DNA of 19,226 nucleotides from Syntrophomonadaceae bacterium (lineage in GTDB: Bacteria; Bacillota; Syntrophomonadia; Syntrophomonadales; Syntrophomonadaceae): NCBI GenBank assembly GCA_012840625.1, contig DUSB01000072.1:1-19226 (forward strand), in the 5' to 3' direction. Both the position numbers and the translations under genes were made by a program. A model generated the notes under the pieces. That model was not told where the DNA came from. It searched no databases and saw nothing but the letters and a program-made list of their open reading frames with translations. Positions 14,397 to 19,226 of this stretch are shown here, piece after piece. Within the stretch, counting starts at the first letter, position 1. Each line of letters starts with the position of its first letter.

Positions 14397-15296
14397 ATGT
14401 ATAGCGCTTTATTATCAGAATTGCCCCCGGACATCATTCTAAAAGATGAAGAGATGAAACGTCATACGACTTTTCGTATCGGGGGGCCAGCAGATATTAT
14501 GATTATGCCGCAAACGATAGAGGATATCCAAAAGGCCGTAGAGATTTGCTGTCAGAACGAGATTCCCTACTATATCATTGGGCAGGGCAGCAATCTGCTG
14601 GTTATGGATAAAGGGATTCGCGGTGTAGTAATTAAACTGGGCAAAAACTTTAAAAAGGTAGATATTAACCAGAATATGATTCAAGCCGAAGCAGGTATAC
14701 GTTTATCCGAGCTGTCCAAATTAGCAGCCCGACATTCATTAAGCGGCCTGGAGTTTGCCGAAGGTATTCCAGGAAGTCTGGGAGGAGCTGTAACCATGAA
14801 TGCGGGGGCGTATAACGGGGAAATAAAAAATGTCGTCTTCTCGGTTGAAGCCCTGTCAGAAAAAGGGGAAATACTCCATTTTAATAGTGATGAATGTAAG
14901 TTTTCCTACCGACACAGCATTTTTCAAGAGAACGGCTGCACCGTGCTGCGTTGTCAATTGCAATTAACTCCGGGTAAACAGGATGAAATACGCCAGACCA
15001 TGCGGGAATTTGCCCGGCGGCGTAAAGAACGTCAACCGATTGAATATCCCTCGGCAGGAAGTGTATTCAAACGTCCCGATGGCCTTTACGTGGGGCCGAT
15101 GATCGAAAAAATGGGTTTAAAGGGATATCGTATTGGTGGGGCAGAAATATCGGCCAAACATGCTGGTTTTATCGTTAATCGGGGTAATGCTACAGCTAGA
15201 GATGTTTTGGATTTGATTACCCATATTCAAAATACTGCCCGGGAGCGTTTTAATGTAGAGCTACAGCCAGAAATTAGAATAATTGGCGAGCAATAA
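14397..15296 (+). CDS. murB: UDP-N-acetylenolpyruvoylglucosamine reductase MurB
   Basis: MurB reduces UDP-GlcNAc-enolpyruvate to UDP-MurNAc with NADPH and FAD, the second committed step of peptidoglycan synthesis. The 299-aa protein has TTFRIGGPADIM (residues 24-35), IGQGSNLLVMDKGIRG, and the FAD-contact segment EGIPGSLGGAVTMNAGAYNGE (about 122-142). YRHSIFQ contains Tyr171/Arg172. PSAGSVFKRP contains the proton donor Ser222, and Glu292 lies in LQPEIRIIG. KGYRIGGAEISAKHAGFIVN is also characteristic. The length and the absence of the extra loop put it with type II MurB of Gram-positives. ATG 14397 has GGGGAG 10 bases upstream. It stands divergent to glcD and downstream of the structured RNA candidate, not inside a mur/div cluster. 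Confidence 0.96.
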   Translation: MYSALLSELPPDIILKDEEMKRHTTFRIGGPADIMIMPQTIEDIQKAVEICCQNEIPYYIIGQGSNLLVMDKGIRGVVIKLGKNFKKVDINQNMIQAEAGIRLSELSKLAARHSLSGLEFAEGIPGSLGGAVTMNAGAYNGEIKNVVFSVEALSEKGEILHFNSDECKFSYRHSIFQENGCTVLRCQLQLTPGKQDEIRQTMREFARRRKERQPIEYPSAGSVFKRPDGLYVGPMIEKMGLKGYRIGGAEISAKHAGFIVNRGNATARDVLDLITHIQNTARERFNVELQPEIRIIGEQ

Positions 15297-15344
15297 AGCG
15301 AAGATAAAGATATTTTAGCGGAATCAGGAGCGATTATAATCACT

Positions 15345-17087
15345 ATGAAGACAGTACTATGCAGCTTTAATGCTAAATACATTCATAGCTGTTTAGCCAT
15401 ACGTTATTTAAAAGAATATGCCCGCTACCACGGCCATAAGCATATAACCCTCTGTGAATTTAGCATCAATGAATTACCGGCCTATATTTTATCGGAATTA
15501 TACCAACAAGATCCGGATGTACTTTGTTTTTCATGTTATATCTGGAATATAGAGCTGACGCTGGAGATCTGTGCGCAAATCCACATACTGTTGCCAGATA
15601 CCATCATAGTTCTGGGTGGTCCGGAGGTTAGTTATGATAGCGTAACGCTTTTAAAACGGCATCCCTATCTTGCAGTTATTATCCGTGGGGAAGGGGAAGT
15701 CAGCTTTACAGAAGTTCTGGATCGCCTGCAAAAAGGACAGACTCTAGAGGGGGTAAAAGGTATTACCTACCGTCAGGGAGAGAAGATCTATGTTAATGAA
15801 GATCGACCTCTGATTAAGAACTTGGACAGCATTCCTTTTCCTTATGAGGAAGAACTGTCAGCCTTTCAAGATCGCATTATCTACTATGAGAGTAGTCGGG
15901 GATGTCCCTTTCATTGCTCTTATTGTCTTTCTTCTGTGAGTCACGGTGTTCGCTATTTTTCCCTGGCAAGAGTTAAGCAGGATCTTAAGCAACTGGCTGC
16001 CTATCAAGTGCGGGAGATAAAGTTCGTTGATCGTACCTTTAATTGCAATGAAAAAAGAGCCAGGGAAATTATGAAATTTTTGATTGAGCATAATACCCAT
16101 ACCCGGATGCACTTTGAAGTGGATGCTAGTTTGCTCAGCGATGAGATGATGGATTTTCTGGATCAGGTGCCTCCGGATCGTTTTTATTTTGAAATTGGAA
16201 TACAATCTACCTATCCACCGGCTCTGGAAGCGGTAAACCGTAAAGGCAGCTGGAAACAGATTTACAAAAATGTACGGCGGCTGGTGGAAAGCAATCGCAT
16301 CCGTATCCATTTGGACCTGATTGCTGGTTTACCCTATGAAAGCTATGAGCATTTTCACCGTTCCTTTAATCAGGTATACGAGCTGCAAGCTGATGTCATA
16401 CAGCTGGGCTTTCTTAAGCTGCTAAAAGGCTCTCCATTACGGGAAGAATCATCACAATATGGATATGCATTTCAGCCCCAACCCCCTTACCAGGTTTTGA
16501 AGAATGCCTATATGAGCTATGATGATTTACTGCAGCTGGAACGGATGGAGGATCTGGTAGACAGGTATTATAATCGCAACCATATGCCGCAGACGATTAT
16601 CTACCTTACCCGTATTCTATATCAGGGTGATGCTTTTAAATTTTTTGAGGATTTGGCTGCTTACTGGCAGGAACGCAGACTGTATGGGCGTGGTCATAAG
16701 CTGGATAAACTGTATCAGTATCTTTATGACTTTACCCTGCAATCTCATCCTGAGCACACAGAAATTGTTCATGATCTATTAAAATACGACTATTTATGCA
16801 ATCATCATAAATATACTCTGCCAGACGGTTTTCAAGCTTATCCTGATCTGGATCGAAATCTTACTGTCATGTTGGAACATCAGGAATTCAGGCACTTAAT
16901 TGATCCCGATGAGCAGGAAAGCCAGCGCAATTTGCGTAAAAGAATTCATCTGGAATATTTTCAGTATCATCCGCTTACCCTGCGGGAAGAATCAGTCTAT
17001 ATTTTATTTGCTTATCCACCGGGGGGACATAAAGCCAGTGCCCATTTTCTTCCTCCCTCCCAAATAACCCCCTTCCTCACCTACTGA
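15345..17087 (+). CDS. Radical SAM protein with B12-binding-type N-domain and DUF4080 C-domain (580 aa)
   Basis: Residues 1 to about 130 form a cobalamin-binding-like Rossmann domain (FNAKYIHSCLAIRYLKEY at the start, VLGGPEVSY near 89-97, RGEGEVSF near 114-121). It lacks the DxHxxG that supplies a cobalt-ligating His, so any B12 would bind base-on or not at all. The radical SAM core starts at CPFHCSYC (Cys187, Cys191, Cys194; CX3CX2C), followed by EIKFVDRTFN, EIGIQS and DLIAGLPYES, all typical of the Elp3/MiaB-like fold. The C-terminal ~180 residues match the DUF4080 type. The reaction is unknown; methylthiolation or methylation are family possibilities. The start ATG 15345 has AGGAG rather far upstream (15326-15330, 14 bases), so expression may be weak. 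It follows murB by 48 bases and may share its transcript. Confidence 0.88.
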   Translation: MKTVLCSFNAKYIHSCLAIRYLKEYARYHGHKHITLCEFSINELPAYILSELYQQDPDVLCFSCYIWNIELTLEICAQIHILLPDTIIVLGGPEVSYDSVTLLKRHPYLAVIIRGEGEVSFTEVLDRLQKGQTLEGVKGITYRQGEKIYVNEDRPLIKNLDSIPFPYEEELSAFQDRIIYYESSRGCPFHCSYCLSSVSHGVRYFSLARVKQDLKQLAAYQVREIKFVDRTFNCNEKRAREIMKFLIEHNTHTRMHFEVDASLLSDEMMDFLDQVPPDRFYFEIGIQSTYPPALEAVNRKGSWKQIYKNVRRLVESNRIRIHLDLIAGLPYESYEHFHRSFNQVYELQADVIQLGFLKLLKGSPLREESSQYGYAFQPQPPYQVLKNAYMSYDDLLQLERMEDLVDRYYNRNHMPQTIIYLTRILYQGDAFKFFEDLAAYWQERRLYGRGHKLDKLYQYLYDFTLQSHPEHTEIVHDLLKYDYLCNHHKYTLPDGFQAYPDLDRNLTVMLEHQEFRHLIDPDEQESQRNLRKRIHLEYFQYHPLTLREESVYILFAYPPGGHKASAHFLPPSQITPFLTY

Positions 17088-17278
17088 AGTGCGGGGACAG
17101 TTCTGGCGTTTCCTCCGTGTGTTTCTGTTACCTTAGCTGGTTTTTTATTTCAAACAGGGCAATTGTGGCTGTACTTTAAGGAGCTGGGCGCTTATTTTCT
17201 TGAGAGTGGGCGTACTTTAAAGCATGCTAGAACATGTTAAAATTAAAGGAAATATGACGGCGGAAAGGGGTTCTTATT
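17088..17278 (+). other. 191-base gap with REP-like motif and direct repeats
   Basis: Directly after the radical SAM stop is GTGCGGGGACAGTTCTG (17090-17106), a GGGGACAG-type motif that I recall as recurrent in many Firmicute genomes. GTACTTTAA occurs twice (17171-17179 and 17212-17220), and GGGCG precedes or follows each copy. TGTTAAAAT (17235-17243) is an extended -10-like site. GGAAAGGGG near 17262-17270 is the ribosome site for the next gene. No gene is seen. Confidence 0.45.
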
Positions 17279-17905
17279 TTGATCTCATTTTTAAATTCTC
17301 TGCGCAATCGGAAGGCTCATATACTGGGGCACGAACATTACTTCAAAACGGCTGTTTTTCTTCCTCTGGTCTACCTGAATGGTGAATGGCAGGTTTTGTT
17401 TGAGAAGCGTTCCCCGCATTTAAAAAACCAGCCCGGTGAGATATGTTTTCCCGGCGGTTTAATCGAATCATACGATGCAGGACCGGAGGCTGCTGCTGTA
17501 CGAGAAACCTGTGAAGAACTCGGCCTGCAGAAAAAGGATATAGAGGTTTTTGCTCCTCTGGATGTTATGGTTAGCCCTTTTAATGTACTGATCTATCCTT
17601 TTGTGGGTGTCATACATGGGGTAGAAAATATTCAGCCCAGCCCGGATGAAGTGGAAGAAATCTTCTATGTACCCATTTCATTTTTGAAGACCTGCGAACC
17701 CATTCATACTACTATGTTTTTAAAGGTTACTTTCCCCGATGATTATCCTTATGAACTTGTTCCCTACGGACGCAATTATCCTTATCGTGTTGGACAGTAT
17801 CCGCAACATTTTATTATCTGGAAAGACAGAATCATCTGGGGGATGACAGCGCGGATATTATGCCATTTTCTCTATTTAATGGGGCGAACCGATTTAAGGG
17901 CATAA
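17279..17905 (+). CDS. NUDIX hydrolase, CoA pyrophosphatase-like (208 aa)
   Basis: The Nudix box lies at about residues 59-83, ending in AAVRETCEELGL, whose Glu residues bind the divalent metal. Immediately before it, LFEKRSPHLKNQPGEICFPGG is split by nothing and matches the UPF0035 signature (hydrophobic-x-KRS-x2-L-x4-GE/Q-x-FPGG) that marks CoA-diphosphate hydrolases of the NudL/YeaB/PCD1 group. Such enzymes cleave CoA or oxidised CoA to phosphoadenosine phosphate and acyl-phosphopantetheine. I accept TTG 17279 as the start because GGAAAGGGG lies 8 bases upstream and no in-frame ATG precedes the conserved region. The protein is soluble and of usual length. It appears monocistronic. A general nucleotide-diphosphate housecleaning role is the alternative. 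Confidence 0.85.
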   Translation: MISFLNSLRNRKAHILGHEHYFKTAVFLPLVYLNGEWQVLFEKRSPHLKNQPGEICFPGGLIESYDAGPEAAAVRETCEELGLQKKDIEVFAPLDVMVSPFNVLIYPFVGVIHGVENIQPSPDEVEEIFYVPISFLKTCEPIHTTMFLKVTFPDDYPYELVPYGRNYPYRVGQYPQHFIIWKDRIIWGMTARILCHFLYLMGRTDLRA

Positions 17906-17941
17906 TAGAAAAATCTGGCTCTCTGGATTTTGCAAAAAACA

Positions 17942-17970
17942 TTACCACCTGTCGGAAAAAATGATATACT
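17942..17970 (+). promoter_or_regulatory. Sigma-A-type promoter for the PAP2 phosphatase gene
   Basis: TTACCA (17942-17947), 17 bases, then TATACT (17965-17970) with an upstream TG (17962-17963) makes a good extended -10 promoter; the -35 agrees at 4 of 6 bases. The start codon is 64 bases downstream. A palindrome ACCTTT-TT-AAAGGT (18006-18019) lies in the leader just before the ribosome site and could affect translation. Confidence 0.6.
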
Positions 17971-18034
17971 ACTCCTGCTAACGCTAGCGATTTAAAGTAA
18001 AAGAGACCTTTTTAAAGGTAAAGGAGGGCTGGAA

Positions 18035-18553
18035 ATGCAGGCTGTTGCTCATTATATTAAAAAACAGGATGTCCGCTTATTTTTCTTTTTGCACCGTCGT
18101 ATGCAGTGTTTAATAATGGATATTATCATGGTTTTGGTAACTCAGATGGGATCCCTGCTTTTTGCCTGCCTAGTTTCAGCAGCTCTTTTTCTAACCGGTC
18201 GTAAGGAATTGGCTGAATTAGCTGTACGCATAATGTTTATTTTACTGCTTAGTCAGCTGCTGGTTCATCTGGTAAAAAGATTGGTTAACAGGCCGCGTCC
18301 TTATAAAACGTTTGAGAATGTAATAGCTAAACATCCCCCTAATTGTAAATATTCTTTTCCTTCTGGTCATACCAGTACTGCTTTTGCGTTGGCCATTGCT
18401 TTAGCCAGTACCATACCGGGAACGGGAATTGTTGCTTATTCAATCGCCTCAATGGTTGGCTTATCAAGGATATATCTGGGTGTTCATTATCCTACCGATG
18501 TGATAGTGGGATCGGCAACCGCTTATGCCGCCTATTTGTTAACCTGCATATAA
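18035..18553 (+). CDS. PAP2-family membrane phosphatase, undecaprenyl-diphosphatase-like (172 aa)
   Basis: All three parts of the PAP2 active site are visible: K81-x6-R88-P89 (KRLVNRPRP), PSGH at 109-112, and S144-R145-x5-H151-x3-D155 (SRIYLGVHYPTD). His112 and His151 would be the acid and the phosphoryl-accepting residues. About five to six hydrophobic segments flank them (30-54, 62-80, 115-128, 131-142, 157-171), so it is an inner-membrane enzyme. Small PAP2 proteins of this size in Firmicutes (BcrC/YodM/YwoA relatives) dephosphorylate undecaprenyl diphosphate or phosphatidylglycerol phosphate; which applies here is not readable. AAGGAGG (18021-18027) sets ATG 18035. The gene is bounded by its own promoter and a strong terminator. 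Confidence 0.9.
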   Translation: MQAVAHYIKKQDVRLFFFLHRRMQCLIMDIIMVLVTQMGSLLFACLVSAALFLTGRKELAELAVRIMFILLLSQLLVHLVKRLVNRPRPYKTFENVIAKHPPNCKYSFPSGHTSTAFALAIALASTIPGTGIVAYSIASMVGLSRIYLGVHYPTDVIVGSATAYAAYLLTCI

Positions 18554-18556
18554 GGT

Positions 18557-18597
18557 AAAATGGATTCCTTTGGTGTGACCAGGGGAATCCATTTTTT
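18557..18597 (+). terminator. Strong Rho-independent terminator after the PAP2 gene
   Basis: AAAATGGATTCC (18557-18568) pairs with GGAATCCATTTT (18584-18595), and TTTGGT/ACCAGG continue the stem inward with two G-U pairs to a 3-base loop. That makes an 18-bp hairpin beginning 3 bases after the stop. A run of six Ts (18592-18597) and further T-rich sequence follow. Confidence 0.9.
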
Positions 18598-18761
18598 AAA
18601 TTTTATTTATTTTTATTGTAGCTCTCTATCCAATCATTAATTCCACTATCTTGTCCTTTTTCAGGTAGCAGCTGGAGCGCATGCAACAGTAGCCCTCAGC
18701 TTAGTTTCAGCCTCTAAAAAACCAACCTGATATTAAGAACTGGTGGACTGATAGCAGGGAA

Positions 18762-19139
18762 CTATTCGTTCGATAAGTAACGATTCATCAATGTTATAAA
18801 AAAGGCAGAACTAATAAACCAAGCGATCAGAGAAAAGATGAGAGCCAGTGGCCAGTTTTGCAGGTAGTGCATGGTGCGTTCAGCGGTAATAACACATACT
18901 GTACAGCCGAGCATACCTGCAGTAGCTCCAAAAGCCGTTTGCGCGGCATGATCATTTCCTTCAAAGCAGCCAGACATAATTACGGCCGCAATCATGACCG
19001 CCGGAAAGGCTGCAAAGATGCCCGCTACTGATTTCCAGGGGATGATCAACAGCAGGAGATAGCATCCGGCCACCGCACTGCCTCCCAGGAAAAAACGCAG
19101 GCTTAAATCTTTGATAAATTTTATTGTATCATTATTCAT
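18762..19139 (-). CDS. DUF3147-like small membrane protein (125 aa)
   Basis: A 125-aa protein with four hydrophobic segments at about residues 13-33, 37-56, 68-86 and 96-118, with no signal peptide. FIKDLSLRFFLGGSAVAGCYLLL and PWKSVAGIFAAFPAVMIAAVIMSG resemble the DUF3147 family (PF11345), where GGIFAAFPAV is the most recognisable part. Function is unknown for the family. ATG 19139 has AAGGGG on the minus strand 8 bases upstream. It lies 17 bases after the stop of another small membrane protein, so the two probably form an operon; paired DUF3147 genes are plausible. The 208 bases between it and the PAP2 gene contain that gene's terminator and otherwise nothing I recognise. Confidence 0.75.
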   Translation of the reverse strand: MNNDTIKFIKDLSLRFFLGGSAVAGCYLLLLIIPWKSVAGIFAAFPAVMIAAVIMSGCFEGNDHAAQTAFGATAGMLGCTVCVITAERTMHYLQNWPLALIFSLIAWFISSAFFITLMNRYLSNE

Positions 19140-19156
19140 TCTTCATTCCCCTTTTT

Positions 19157-19226
19157 CTAGATCAAGCTTTGCCAGGCAAAATAAATTCCAGTCGCAGCAA
19201 TACACCAGACCAGCAGGGCATAAAGC
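19157..19226 (-). CDS. C-terminal end of a small membrane protein (partial)
   Basis: On the minus strand, one frame reads LYALLVWCIAATGIYFAWQ and stops at TAG (plus 19157-19159). The residues are those of a membrane helix, and the stop lies just before the ribosome site of the DUF3147-like gene. The rest lies beyond the window. It may be a sister of the DUF3147 protein, but too little is visible to say. Confidence 0.55.
   Translation of the reverse strand, partial: LYALLVWCIAATGIYFAWQSLI

Noticed and set aside
1..19226. tRNA, rRNA, CRISPR or intact transposase
   Set aside because: No cloverleaf or T-loop signature, no rRNA stretch, no regularly spaced repeats and no transposase motif seen on either strand.

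Overview
The window looks like a chromosomal segment of an anaerobic, spore-forming, low- to mid-GC Firmicute of the Clostridia. The evidence is a spoVK-type sporulation ATPase, a GSI-alpha glutamine synthetase, a Gram-positive-type LexA with a matching operator, a Bacillus-like MutL endonuclease tail, and two radical SAM proteins. The gene order mutL ... miaA-hfq ... spoVK-ynbB ... glnA ... lexA recalls the Bacillus subtilis chromosome, but hflX (ynbA) and glnR are absent from between their usual neighbours. A Syntrophomonas-like source would fit, but that is an inference and not shown by the sequence.

Layout. Positions 1-3340 hold a forward run: the end of mutL, an RsmJ-like SAM methyltransferase, miaA and hfq. 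It closes with an intrinsic terminator in a 338-base gap that has further RNA-like pairing. Positions 3679-5457 carry a stand-alone radical SAM protein whose C-terminus resembles a BtuF/TroA metal- or corrinoid-binding lobe. A perfect 34-bp palindrome follows it. Positions 5613-9665 hold spoVK, a ynbB-like PLP lyase, a DUF456 membrane protein and glnA, all forward. A good match to a sigma-K promoter stands in front of spoVK.

Positions 9689-13901 are all on the minus strand and are read glcD-like, glcF-like, a TtcA-type PP-loop protein, then lexA. A LexA box lies between the TtcA-type gene and lexA. The 495-base gap at 13902-14396 contains about 200 bases that fold into several nested hairpins. 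I read it as a structured non-coding RNA, possibly a solo HEARO/omega-RNA element, and it is the most interesting item in the window. From 14397 onward come murB, a DUF4080 radical SAM protein, a NUDIX CoA-pyrophosphatase-like gene and a PAP2 phosphatase (all forward), then a minus-strand DUF3147 gene and the end of a second small membrane protein.

Functionally this is mostly housekeeping: mismatch repair, tRNA and rRNA modification, Hfq, nitrogen assimilation, SOS control, cell-wall precursor synthesis and lipid phosphate turnover. It is mixed with sporulation, 2-hydroxyacid oxidation and two radical SAM proteins of unknown substrate. No tRNA, rRNA, CRISPR array or intact transposase was seen.
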